64,000 nucleotides of DNA from Nitrospirota bacterium (GTDB lineage: Bacteria; Nitrospirota; Nitrospiria; Nitrospirales; Nitrospiraceae). Below the pieces are notes generated by a model. That model saw nothing but the letters and a program-made list of their open reading frames with translations. It was not told the DNA's origin and searched no databases. Positions 33,081-41,246 of the stretch are shown here, in pieces (position 1 is the first letter of the stretch; each line of letters begins with the position of its first letter). The DNA lies in assembly GCA_026387665.1 (NCBI GenBank), contig JAPLLG010000013.1:248001-312000 (forward strand). The letters are read 5' to 3'. The position numbers and the translations under genes were made by a program.

Positions 33081-33205
33081 CAGGATGATCAAAAAGTTCG
33101 TTCAGCAAGGCCGCAGCGAGTGAAGGCCCGAGTCGTACCCGTAGCGGTACGTTGAGGGTCTGAACGATGCGAGAACGAAGCTGACGGACTTTTTCAGCAT
33201 CCTGC
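33081..33205. repeat. Family A inverted repeat, copy 6
   Basis: Arms CAGGATGATCAAAAAGTTCG and CGGACTTTTTCAGCATCCTG around the shared core. No gene stops in this copy. The SD of the M20 peptidase (AGGAGG) begins just beyond its right end. Confidence 0.87.
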
Positions 33206-33219
33206 CAGGAGGACTGACT

Positions 33220-34590
33220 ATGAGCGTGAACGAACGAAGACTCGGTACTTACGTAACAGAGATTCGTCGGCGGTATGAAGATCTGCTGGGTCAGATGGTG
33301 GAGATTCCTTCAATTAGCATGGATCCGGCCAAGGCTCCGGATATGAGGAGCATGGCGGATGTCGCGCGGCAGGTCCTCACGGACTTGGGGGCCGAAGCCC
33401 AGATCGTGGAGACCGGCGGCGCGCCGATCGTGTCCGGTGGCTGGATGACTGGAGCCCAGCATCCGACGGTCACCATCTATAACCACATGGACGTGCAGCC
33501 GGCGCAGGAGCCTGAATGGAAGCAGGCGCCCTTTGCCTTCAAGAACGAGAACGGGCTCTACCACGGCCGTGGCGCGACGGACGACAAGGGGCCGGCGCTG
33601 TCGGCTCTGTTCGGCGCTCGGTACGCGCTTGAGCAGGGAGTGCCGATCAACATCCGGTTTCTCTGGGAGTTAGAAGAGGAAATCGGCAGTCCGAATTTTG
33701 CGGCCGGATTGAAGAGCCGGGCGGCGATTCCTCGACCGGACTCAGTCGTGGTGTCGGACACGATCTGGCTCGCCAAAGGCAAGCCAGCCATGCCCTATGG
33801 ACTGCGGGGTCTGCTAGGCGCGAGGCTCACGCTACGCACGGGAACAAAAGACGCCCATTCCGGCGTGACCGGAGGCGCCGCGCGGAATCCACTGGCGGAG
33901 CTGATGGAAATGGCGCATGCCTGTGTCGATGCCAAGAGTGGCAAGGTAAAGATCCCCGGTTTCTATCACGATGTGATTGAGCCGACCAAAGCGGAGATTA
34001 AGAGTTTCCTCGCGTCAGGTTTTCAAGTGAAGAGCTTCAAGCAGGCCTATGGATTTCAGACGTTGCGCACCAACGATCCCGCCGAGATCATGCGCCGGAT
34101 CTGGGCCGCACCGACATTCGAGGTGCATGGTTTGACCGGCGGCTATCACGGGCCTGGCGTGAAGACAGTCGTGCCGGGCCATGGTGAACTCAAAGTCAGT
34201 ATGCGATTGGTGCCGAATCAAACTCCTGAGAAGGCCTTTGCCTTGCTCAAGAAATATGTGGCCAAGATCAATCCGGATGTAAAGGTGGAGAAGGAGGGCA
34301 TGTTGCACCCCTTCAAGGGCAGTTTCGACGGGCCCTATGTCGATTGTGTGAAGCGGGCGGCAAAGGCGGGCTTTGGAAAAGAACCGGCTTTCATCCGCGA
34401 GGGAGGTTCGATCGGCGCAGTGGTCACGATGCAGAAGGCCTGGAAGGTGCCGATCCTGTTTATGGGCTTGAGTCTGCCGGAGCATGGGTACCATGCTCCC
34501 AACGAATACTTCGACTGGGGCCAGGCCTCCAGCGGGATGAAGGCCTTCGCGCATTACTTTGAGGAATTGGCGAAGATGGGGAAGGGGTAG
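33220..34590 (+). CDS. M20-family metallopeptidase (dipeptidase-like)
   Basis: 456 residues from ATG 33220 (SD AGGAGG nine bases upstream). Zinc ligands are recognisable: IYNHMDVQPA, GRGATDDKGPALSAL, LWELEEEIGSPNF, and a C-terminal His in PEHGYHAPNEYF. The dimerisation domain lies between about residues 195 and 350 (GLTGGYHGPGVKTVVPG). Length and motifs fit cytosolic di/tripeptidases of the M20 family. It is isolated by repeats on both sides. Confidence 0.92.
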   Translation: MSVNERRLGTYVTEIRRRYEDLLGQMVEIPSISMDPAKAPDMRSMADVARQVLTDLGAEAQIVETGGAPIVSGGWMTGAQHPTVTIYNHMDVQPAQEPEWKQAPFAFKNENGLYHGRGATDDKGPALSALFGARYALEQGVPINIRFLWELEEEIGSPNFAAGLKSRAAIPRPDSVVVSDTIWLAKGKPAMPYGLRGLLGARLTLRTGTKDAHSGVTGGAARNPLAELMEMAHACVDAKSGKVKIPGFYHDVIEPTKAEIKSFLASGFQVKSFKQAYGFQTLRTNDPAEIMRRIWAAPTFEVHGLTGGYHGPGVKTVVPGHGELKVSMRLVPNQTPEKAFALLKKYVAKINPDVKVEKEGMLHPFKGSFDGPYVDCVKRAAKAGFGKEPAFIREGGSIGAVVTMQKAWKVPILFMGLSLPEHGYHAPNEYFDWGQASSGMKAFAHYFEELAKMGKG

Positions 34591-34591
34591 A

Positions 34592-34726
34592 GCAGCCTGG
34601 TCGTCCTCCTGCTCGCGGAACAGAGGAGGGGATGGAGCCTGATGATCTTCTGTGCTCGCGCAACGCGCGGTCGCGGACTCCCCTCGTTGGACGCGCGCAG
34701 TGGAAGATCAATCAGCCCCCATCCCT
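34592..34726. repeat. Palindromic repeat family C, copy 2
   Basis: An imperfect inverted repeat with arms of about 40 bases: GAGGGGATGGAGCCTGATGA on the left and TCAATCAGCCCCCATCCCT on the right, around CTCGCGCAACGCGCGG. Lies directly after the M20 stop codon. Confidence 0.75.
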
Positions 34727-34898
34727 GAGAGATAACGAGCGAGCTTGGAGGGAGCATTTATTTCGCTCGATGCGCGCACTCGAGGATCAATCAGGCTACC
34801 CTGTGAAGAGAGACACGATCAACAGGGGGAAAGGGTTCAGGAATGTGCCCCTCAATGCGCGGAGTGAAGGCCGGCCCGGCCACTCCTCATGAAGCGAG
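34727..34898. other. Intergenic stretch with no gene seen
   Basis: About 170 bases between repeat family C and an antitoxin remnant. It contains another GCGCACTC/GAGGATCAATCAGG fragment resembling repeat C. No coding pattern, RNA or promoter could be supported. Confidence 0.4.
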
Positions 34899-34973
34899 TC
34901 AGGAGGTGGATGCGCGCGGTAGGGATCGAAGCTGAGCTGGAATGACAACCCGACCCTTCGTCGTTACGTAGGC
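34899..34973 (-). pseudogene. AbrB/VapB-type antitoxin remnant
   Basis: The minus strand reads AYVTTKGRVVIPAQLRS, the opening of a SpoVT/AbrB DNA-binding domain, then drifts into SLPRASTS and stops. No start codon lies close upstream and the rest of the domain is missing. No toxin gene is next to it. An intact VapBC pair is at 52.8-53.4 kb. Confidence 0.5.
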
Positions 34974-35098
34974 AGATCCGTAACTCCTCCGCGCTGAACA
35001 ACGTTCACAATAGTCATGGCCTTGAGAATTAGACTGGCAGACGTGCAGAGTTGACTGTGCGATCACTACTTGGCACAGGAACAAAGAATCATTCCGAC

Positions 35099-36001
35099 TT
35101 AATCTTCAGTGAAATAATCTGAGTCGATCCGCTTTACATCGAAAGTTGCTGTCGTGGTCGTCCCCAATCCGTAATCGATCATCAATTCAGCAAGCATCCG
35201 TCCATCAATCAGAATGACCTTGGGGTCGATGGTCTCAACATAATTTTTGGCGTCATCGGAGAACCTGCTCGTGGTTATGAACACACCTTTCTTTGCTCGT
35301 TTGCCATGAAGTGCCCCGACAAATTTTTGGACTTCAGGTCGTCCAACAGTCCCTTCCCAACGCTTCGCTTGAAGATACACCAGATCGAGCCCGAGGCGAT
35401 CTTCTTTGATAATGCCGTCGATTCCTTCATCCCCTGAGCCACCAATAGATCTCCCTGCATCAGCGCGCGACCCTCCATACCCCATTGCAACCATCAGATC
35501 CACGACAAGCCGTTCAAAGAACTGGGGCGTATTGCTCGCAATGCGCTGAACGATCTGACCAGCAAGATCGCCTCTAATGCTGTCATAAGATTTCTGAAGC
35601 GTTTCCTCTGGCGTCTCCTTCGCGGGCTCTGGATCTGGCTCTTCACCCTTGGTTGATTTTGCTTTATGGAACTCAAGAAACTCAGGGTACTGATTGAGGA
35701 TTCTAACGTCTATTCGCTTGTGACCTACCTTGTGAAGGTCCATGCCTCGTTGAGTAACGCGAAACATACTGCGCCGTGGAGACTCCAAGACTTTTGCTTG
35801 GATCAAAAAACTCTTCGCCCAGGCGACTCGATTTTCAAACTTCGTCTGAAGCCCGCTTGGAAGAAGTTCTTTCAAGTCTGCTTCTGGCAACGCCATAACT
35901 TTGGCGATCACCTCACGAGCTTCCTGGATTGAGTGTTCCTTCCCGTCTGCGGCAAGATCAAGCAAAGGCTTGAAGAAGCTTTGAAAATCTGGAACAGCCA
36001 T
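35099..36001 (-). CDS. Mrr-type restriction endonuclease
   Basis: 300 residues from ATG 36001 (SD GGAAGGA about nine bases upstream); ATG 36043 would add 14. N-terminal Mrr_N winged-helix (EHSIQEAREVIAKVM, RVTQRGMDLHKVG). The C-terminal PD-(D/E)xK nuclease is seen in GGSGDEGIDGIIKEDRLGLDLVYLQAKRW with the QxK triad, then GVFITTSRFSDDAKNYV. Mrr cleaves modified DNA in E. coli. Base composition is visibly more AT-rich than its neighbours and it lies next to repeats, which suggests acquisition. Confidence 0.9.
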   Translation of the reverse strand: MAVPDFQSFFKPLLDLAADGKEHSIQEAREVIAKVMALPEADLKELLPSGLQTKFENRVAWAKSFLIQAKVLESPRRSMFRVTQRGMDLHKVGHKRIDVRILNQYPEFLEFHKAKSTKGEEPDPEPAKETPEETLQKSYDSIRGDLAGQIVQRIASNTPQFFERLVVDLMVAMGYGGSRADAGRSIGGSGDEGIDGIIKEDRLGLDLVYLQAKRWEGTVGRPEVQKFVGALHGKRAKKGVFITTSRFSDDAKNYVETIDPKVILIDGRMLAELMIDYGLGTTTTATFDVKRIDSDYFTED

Positions 36002-36232
36002 TGAGTGATTCCTTCCCTGGAACGAAAAGAGACTTTTGACCAAGCTACTTTCTAGTGAAGCTTCGGCAGTTTGCTCCTGTTTATGGGGGAGTTCAAATAA
36101 AACTTGGAGCGGTTTCGCGGCACCTTGTGGGGCTGGACTGGTCGCTACGGATGATTGCGAAGAGTCTGCGGCATGGCTTCTGCCAACGTGGCGCGGGGGT
36201 TGTGGGAAAGACGGGACTGCGACGGACTTGAC

Positions 36233-36928
36233 TCACGGAACGTCAAACTGCCAGCGCCCGCGTCGATCTGGAAGTCTCAGCGCTGCATTGAGGTGATCGA
36301 GGAAAACGGGCCGGGGAATTTCTACTGCTCCTAAGCGCATGACATGGGGCGAGGCTTGCTGGCAGTCGAAGATTTGGAATCTCCAGGCGCGGAGTTGGCG
36401 GATGAGAGAGACGAGCGCCACTTTCGAGGCGTCGGTCGCTCTGGAGAACATCGACTCGCCGAAGAAGGCTCCGCCGATTGCCACTCCGTAGAGCCCGCCG
36501 ACCAGCTTTTCTTCCTGCCAGGTTTCAATTGAATGGGCATGGCCGAGCTCATGCAGCTTCGTGTAGGCCTCGATCATTGCTGGCGTGATCCAAGTCCCTC
36601 CTTCCGGATATTGCGTGCGCGGCCCGGCACACTCCATCATCACGTCGCGGAAGCAGGTATCGAGGGTGACGGTGAAATGACCGCGGCGAATCGTCTTGTC
36701 TAAGCTGCGCGGGACGTGGAGTTTGTCCGGGAAGAGCACGGCTCGCGGGTCGGGCGACCACCAGAGGATAGGCTGATCTTCTTCGTACCAGGGAAAGATG
36801 CCGTGGGGGTAGGCTTCGAGCAGCCGTTCCGGTCGCAGGTCGCCTCCGACGGCGAGCAGGCCTTCCGGCGAGGCCTGCTCAACTGGAGGAAAGCATAATT
36901 CGCGGGGGTTGCGGCTCAGCCTGAACAT
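36233..36928 (-). CDS. aat: Leucyl/phenylalanyl-tRNA-protein transferase
   Basis: 231 residues. Motifs: FPPVEQASPEGLLAVGGDL, LLEAYPHGIFPWY, PILWWSPDPRAVL, TWITPAMIEAYTKLHELGHAHSIETW and GGLYGVAIGGAFFGESMFS. It adds Leu or Phe to proteins with Arg/Lys N-termini, marking them for ClpAP in the N-end rule pathway. About 230 bases without a gene separate it from the mrr start; nothing is recognised there. Confidence 0.95.
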   Translation of the reverse strand: MFRLSRNPRELCFPPVEQASPEGLLAVGGDLRPERLLEAYPHGIFPWYEEDQPILWWSPDPRAVLFPDKLHVPRSLDKTIRRGHFTVTLDTCFRDVMMECAGPRTQYPEGGTWITPAMIEAYTKLHELGHAHSIETWQEEKLVGGLYGVAIGGAFFGESMFSRATDASKVALVSLIRQLRAWRFQIFDCQQASPHVMRLGAVEIPRPVFLDHLNAALRLPDRRGRWQFDVP

Positions 36929-36985
36929 ACATCTAAAGAGTAGGCCAAGCCGGGAGAAAAGGCCACAGGCGAGGGAACCGGCTCG

Positions 36986-38692
36986 CTAGCCTTTCGTTGG
37001 CTCCGTGGCGGCGAGCAACGGCTGAAATATCGGATCCGCATCCAGGACTGCTTTCAACGATTCCGCTCCGATGAAGAAATTCCAGATGTCAGGATTCTGA
37101 CCAGGAATTTCGGCGAACCATTTCTTGGCTTCCGTCAGCCGTTCCAAGAGCTCCCGATTGTTCCGGTTCGGGGTGAAGAGCAAACTGTAGGCTTTGGTGT
37201 ATTCGGCCATGAATTTGTCGAGCGGCAGGTCGGCCACCGCGAGGGCTTCGTCGGCATCCTGATAGGCGATCCGAATGTCTGCATCGTCGAAGATCCGGTT
37301 CCAGGCGACTTTGTTGATGCGGGACCAGGCCAGTTGGAGCAGGGCTTCGGCTCTGCCTGCTCTGCGATCAGGCGAGATAGCTTTGACCAGGGCCTGGCCC
37401 GTTTCGATCGAAGCTTCTTGATCGTTGTTCCAGCGCAAGGCCACGCCTAACCGGAATTGGTTATCCAGTTGCTCCGGATGGATCGCAGCCAAGGCTCGCA
37501 TAGCCGAGATCATGCGGTAGAGGTAGTCGGCGGTCGTCGGTTTGTCGAATCCGCCCATCTCCATCCCCAGCGACAGATCGATGCGCGTCGATTGGGCGTA
37601 GATGTTCCAGAAATGCTCGTTCACCACCAGGGCCAGCGCCGGATCCTTCACGATGAGTTTGTGGAAGGGGATGGCTTCGCGCAGGACGACGGCATAGAGG
37701 TGCCGGCTCAACACCATGAGGGCTTCGGTCTGATTGGGGTCGATGATGAGCACGCGATTCAACATGGCGACGCGGTCACGCAGCTCCGGAAAGGTAGCGG
37801 CGCGGGCTGCTGCGGCGGTCAGGAGACCCGGGACATCCGTCGGTCCCCACCAGACCAGCGAGTCGGGGAGGACGCGGCTCGCTTCCGTGACGAAGGGAAT
37901 CTTCTCCCTGATGCCGCTACCGGCGATGGCTCCGCTGGTGACGGGAAGGTTTACGACTGCCGTATCGTTGGCGAAGCCCTGTTTCTTCAGCCCGGAGAGG
38001 ACGACCCACTGGAGGGTGACTTCTTTGAGCGCCCGTCTGGTCCGCTTAATCGTATTGGTCCACTTGACGGAGCCGGCTGCGTAGGTCAAGGGCGCGGTCA
38101 GGGGATCCTGGTAGCGGACGGTCAATTTGACCAGGGTGGTCGGCACCGCCACGATCGGGCCGTTCGGTTTGAGACGAAACGAGGCGGAGGGAAGTGGCGT
38201 GCTTCCGGCCATGTGAATATGGAATCCGGTTCCCGGAGGCGTCTGACCCAGTGAGTCGGCCACGAAGGCCGAGGCGGGGTAGCGGTTCAGCTCTTCACTG
38301 AAAAAGACCAGGGCGCCGTTACTAGGCCACAAGACCTCCATCCCCACATCGCTCCTGACGAGGGTGGAGGCATGAGCCTCTTGCACACGCTGCCAGCAAG
38401 AGTCGTAGTGGCTATCAAGGTCGGCACTGTTACTCTTGCTGCCGCTGGCGGCCACGAGGGGATATTGGCAGGCGAAGTCGAGCCGGCCGACGCCTGCTTT
38501 ATCTCCTGCTCCCATCGCTTCGGCATATCGTTGAGCCATCGTTTCGGCGGAGGTGACAACATGTTTGGATTTTTTCTGAGCGGCGAATGTCGGCGAAGCT
38601 TCGATCAGGGTCATCGCGGCGACCATCGACAGGGTTCCGGAAAGAAACAGGGTGGTGAACCAGCCTCGGTGGAGAATCTGCAGGCGTCTCAT
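36986..38692 (-). CDS. Exported helical-repeat protein of unknown function (568 aa)
   Basis: 568 residues from ATG 38692 (AGGAG about 11 bases upstream). An uncleaved-looking hydrophobic segment or signal peptide (WFTTLFLSGTLSMVAAM) precedes a small NTF2-like region (AQRYAEAMGAGDKAGVGRLDFACQY). A middle part is rich in short strands. The C-terminal half has TPR-like helices (LNRVLIIDPNQTEALMVLSRHLYAVVL; QLDNQFRLGVALRWN). Probably periplasmic. It follows the cupredoxin operon on the same strand after 128 bases, so it may belong to that regulon. I do not recognise the family. Confidence 0.72.
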   Translation of the reverse strand: MRRLQILHRGWFTTLFLSGTLSMVAAMTLIEASPTFAAQKKSKHVVTSAETMAQRYAEAMGAGDKAGVGRLDFACQYPLVAASGSKSNSADLDSHYDSCWQRVQEAHASTLVRSDVGMEVLWPSNGALVFFSEELNRYPASAFVADSLGQTPPGTGFHIHMAGSTPLPSASFRLKPNGPIVAVPTTLVKLTVRYQDPLTAPLTYAAGSVKWTNTIKRTRRALKEVTLQWVVLSGLKKQGFANDTAVVNLPVTSGAIAGSGIREKIPFVTEASRVLPDSLVWWGPTDVPGLLTAAAARAATFPELRDRVAMLNRVLIIDPNQTEALMVLSRHLYAVVLREAIPFHKLIVKDPALALVVNEHFWNIYAQSTRIDLSLGMEMGGFDKPTTADYLYRMISAMRALAAIHPEQLDNQFRLGVALRWNNDQEASIETGQALVKAISPDRRAGRAEALLQLAWSRINKVAWNRIFDDADIRIAYQDADEALAVADLPLDKFMAEYTKAYSLLFTPNRNNRELLERLTEAKKWFAEIPGQNPDIWNFFIGAESLKAVLDADPIFQPLLAATEPTKG

Positions 38693-38820
38693 ATCGTACA
38701 GGCTCCTAACTATGAAGGACGAGAAGAGGTCGGTACTGTACCATGCTGCTTTGAGGATCTGAAAGAGGCAGGCGGAGGCGGGCCGCGAAGGGCGGATCGA
38801 GCAGGGCACCGATTTCCCGG

Positions 38821-39222
38821 TTATTCGACGACAATTACCGCGCGCATGTCATGGCCTGGCATGTCGCATCGGTAGGGGAACGTTCCTACGCCGGCTGGCG
38901 TGAACTGAATCTCCGCCAGTCCGTCAGGCGGGATGATGACCCGGATGAGCCCGTCGGGGCCGAATTCCGGGGCTCCGTTGCCGCCCACGTTCAGGTTGAT
39001 GCCGAGGAAGAGTTCCTTGGCCACCACGGCATGCAGCTCCGTATCGTGATTGCGGAATCGCAGCGCTGTCTTGCGTCCGGCATGGAGGACAACGCGGTCC
39101 GGGATGAACGTCCGTCCATGAATCTCGACGGTGATCGATTCCACGTCGAGGTCGCCGGAAAGCGCAGAGGTAGGAACAGCCAGCAGCCAGGCCAGGCCTA
39201 TGAGCCAGACTATTCCTCTCAC
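38821..39222 (-). CDS. Exported cupredoxin-like copper protein
   Basis: 133 residues from GTG 39222, overlapping the stop of the anti-sigma gene by two bases. A signal peptide (IVWLIGLAWLLAVPTSALS) is followed by a cupredoxin fold. The likely type 1 copper ligands are His64, Cys119, His124 and Met126 (FPYRCDMPGHDM). Probably a periplasmic electron carrier or copper carrier. Longer ATG-initiated frames to 39447 run into the anti-sigma gene and are not credible. Operon with ECF sigma and anti-sigma. Confidence 0.85.
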   Translation of the reverse strand: MRGIVWLIGLAWLLAVPTSALSGDLDVESITVEIHGRTFIPDRVVLHAGRKTALRFRNHDTELHAVVAKELFLGINLNVGGNGAPEFGPDGLIRVIIPPDGLAEIQFTPAGVGTFPYRCDMPGHDMRAVIVVE

Positions 39223-39527
39223 TTGGCGGTGGCCTTCTTGAGGATGGCGCGGCGCAGGGCAATCCGGTCGGTCGACTTCAAGGGGGGGACCGGGCGGTGT
39301 CGGCAGAGGATGACGGTTTGCCGGAGGGAGAGGATGAAGACCTCGCAATTCGGACAGGCGCCGAGATGGCTGCGTATTTCCCGGCAAATGTCGGAGGGGA
39401 GTTCGTTGTCGATATAGGCAGAGAGTTGCCGGAGAAGCTTCAGGCAATGGCCTTGCCCTGGCTTATGGCGGGGAGAGGATGGCGTGGCCTGTTTCTTTTT
39501 TGGCGTCGCGGCCTTTTTCTTGGTCAT
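39219..39527 (-). CDS. Zinc-finger anti-sigma factor
   Basis: 102 residues. The ZAS signature is His54-x3-Cys58-x2-Cys61 (HLGACPNC) in a helix, preceded by CLKLLRQLSAYIDNEL, the usual start of this domain. No transmembrane segment, so it is a soluble anti-sigma, likely sensing redox or metal. It begins in an ATGA overlap with the sigma gene. Confidence 0.88.
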   Translation of the reverse strand: MTKKKAATPKKKQATPSSPRHKPGQGHCLKLLRQLSAYIDNELPSDICREIRSHLGACPNCEVFILSLRQTVILCRHRPVPPLKSTDRIALRRAILKKATAK

Positions 39528-40141
39528 GAGCGCAAGCCTCCCGACTTGTGGTCATTCTCATCGATGATGCCGCGGGCGCTGAGTTCCCGCCGGACAAAGA
39601 GGCGCGCGCGATGCAGTCGTGATTTCACCGCGCGCTCGTTGAGGCCCATGATCGTGCCGACTTCCTTGGCGCTTACCCCTTCCATGTCGCGGAGGATCAG
39701 GACCATGCGATATTTTTTCGGCAGTTTGTCGATCGCCTGGTCGAGGGCCTGCCGGAGCTCCTTGTTCTGCAGCGCCTCTTCGGGACTGAGTCCTTCCGTC
39801 GGGATCTGGAGGCGAAACTCTCCTTCCGATGTGGGCACAAATTCATCGAGCGAGAGTTCGTGTTCGGGCTCTCCTTTTCGTTTGCGCCGCATCCGCATGC
39901 AGGCGCGTGACGCAATGGTGTAGAGCCAGGTCGAGATCCGCGCTTCCCCGCGAAAATTTTTGAGTCCCCGGTAGGCATTGAGAAAGGTCTCCTGTACGAG
40001 ATCTTTTGCCGCCTCCGTTTCTCCGCACAGGCGATGGGCGTAACGGTAAATCAGATCGACGTGGTCTCGATACAGCGTATCAAATTCGTCAGGCCCTTGC
40101 GCAGGGAGGGGTTGAGAGCGATTTTTGAGAGCCGTGGCCAT
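39524..40141 (-). CDS. ECF RNA polymerase sigma factor
   Basis: 205 residues. Region 2: FDTLYRDHVDLIYRYAHRLCG, EAAKDLVQETFLNAYRGL, FRGEARISTWLYTIASR. Region 4: LPKKYRMVLILRDMEGVSAKEVGTIMGLNERAVKSRLHRAR. It controls transcription of a regulon and is paired with the downstream anti-sigma. The operon also carries a cupredoxin, so a copper or oxidative signal is plausible. About 250 bases of mixed repeat fragment lie upstream. Confidence 0.95.
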   Translation of the reverse strand: MATALKNRSQPLPAQGPDEFDTLYRDHVDLIYRYAHRLCGETEAAKDLVQETFLNAYRGLKNFRGEARISTWLYTIASRACMRMRRKRKGEPEHELSLDEFVPTSEGEFRLQIPTEGLSPEEALQNKELRQALDQAIDKLPKKYRMVLILRDMEGVSAKEVGTIMGLNERAVKSRLHRARLFVRRELSARGIIDENDHKSGGLRS

Positions 40142-40189
40142 GGGTGGCGCGAAGTCTAGGGGCTTGATTGAGGCCTGTCAAGCCAACTT

Positions 40190-40340
40190 GGCAGGATGCT
40201 GAAAAAGGCCGCCAGCATGCGTGCGACGCGCGAGAGATGCGCGAAAGGCGCGATCCGAAGTTCAAAGTTCGTGGTTCGAAGTTTCGAAAATCTCGAACTT
40301 CGGACCTCGAACCTTCGCCTGCCTCGCTTAGCCACCCTGC
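40190..40340. repeat. Half copy of repeat family A with nested short words
   Basis: GGCAGGATGCTGAAAAAGGC and the next bases match one arm of family A, but the opposite arm is lost. The right part is full of the word TTCGAA/TCGAACTTCG in both orientations (40258-40330). Upstream of the ECF sigma gene. Confidence 0.55.
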
Positions 40341-40389
40341 AAAGCGGTGACTCAGGATCGGCAGGGCCGCTCTGCGTAAAGGCTGAGGG

Positions 40390-41172
40390 TCAGCGGACTG
40401 GCGAGGCGCCGGCTCGTGAAATCGGCGCTTTCGTTGCTGGGAGCGTGATGGTGACCTGCTCATGGTCGATGCGTACAGTCAACGGCTGGCCCACCTTCAC
40501 CGGAGGAATTCCAATCTTTGAATTGAGCATCACCAGGCCGATGGGGGTGCGGAGCAGGACGAAATTGGATTTGAGCTTGGTGACGGTTCCCGACAGGAAG
40601 AGCTGCACGTCGGCGCCGGCCGGCGGGATCTGGCTGACTTGCAGGTCGAATTGCAGATCGTGCACCCCGCGGATGGTATTCGTGTCATCGACTTCGACGG
40701 TCAGCGGATCCCCTTCCTCGTAGTCCGTGAGGCGCTCTTCCGCTGTGCCGATATGGACGGTCTGGTCGCCATCGGGCCCCCACCACAGTAACGTATTGGG
40801 TTCATCGGTCCCGGACGTCAGGGGCCCGCTGAGGTAGCGATGGACCAGCGATCCGTCGGTCCTCTTGCGGATCTCGACGATCGTATGACGTCCATGTACC
40901 CACAGGCGCACCTCGTGCGAGGCTTTGATATCTTTCAATGTCGTTTTGGAGCTGAGGGACAATAGTCCGATCGGGGTCCTGAGGAAGACGATCCCGGTTT
41001 TGGTTCGCCAGACCGATCCCCGTAATCGGATGGAGGGGGCAGCCTGATCCTGGTCGAGGGCCGCAGGGCTTTCGATGACCGGGGGGGCTGGCACCTTGGC
41101 CGTGAACGGCAACTCCGCCGCCGAAACGGGGCTCACGAGGAGGAACGCGAGGACTGTAGCGCGAATAATCAC
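40390..41172 (-). CDS. Exported hypothetical with a duplicated beta-domain
   Basis: 260 residues from GTG 41172. A signal peptide ends VSAAELPF. Two copies of a domain of about 90 residues share RTPIGLLSLSSKTTLKDIK and RTPIGLVMLNSKIGIPPVK, each followed by a strand pair ending in a charged V-x-I motif. No SD is clear, and a longer ATG frame reaching 41505 runs over the neighbouring gene. Function unknown; likely periplasmic. Confidence 0.65.
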   Translation of the reverse strand: MIIRATVLAFLLVSPVSAAELPFTAKVPAPPVIESPAALDQDQAAPSIRLRGSVWRTKTGIVFLRTPIGLLSLSSKTTLKDIKASHEVRLWVHGRHTIVEIRKRTDGSLVHRYLSGPLTSGTDEPNTLLWWGPDGDQTVHIGTAEERLTDYEEGDPLTVEVDDTNTIRGVHDLQFDLQVSQIPPAGADVQLFLSGTVTKLKSNFVLLRTPIGLVMLNSKIGIPPVKVGQPLTVRIDHEQVTITLPATKAPISRAGASPVR

Positions 41173-41246
41173 CTTGTGCGAATAACATGATGTCTCAGGG
41201 GAGTCAAGGTGAAAGCCCTGACCGTAGATGCCGGATCGTGCGGCGT

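Noticed and set aside
17587-33205. Family A repeats as insertion sequences
   Set aside because: Too short to code for a transposase and no open frame is conserved among copies; non-autonomous at best.
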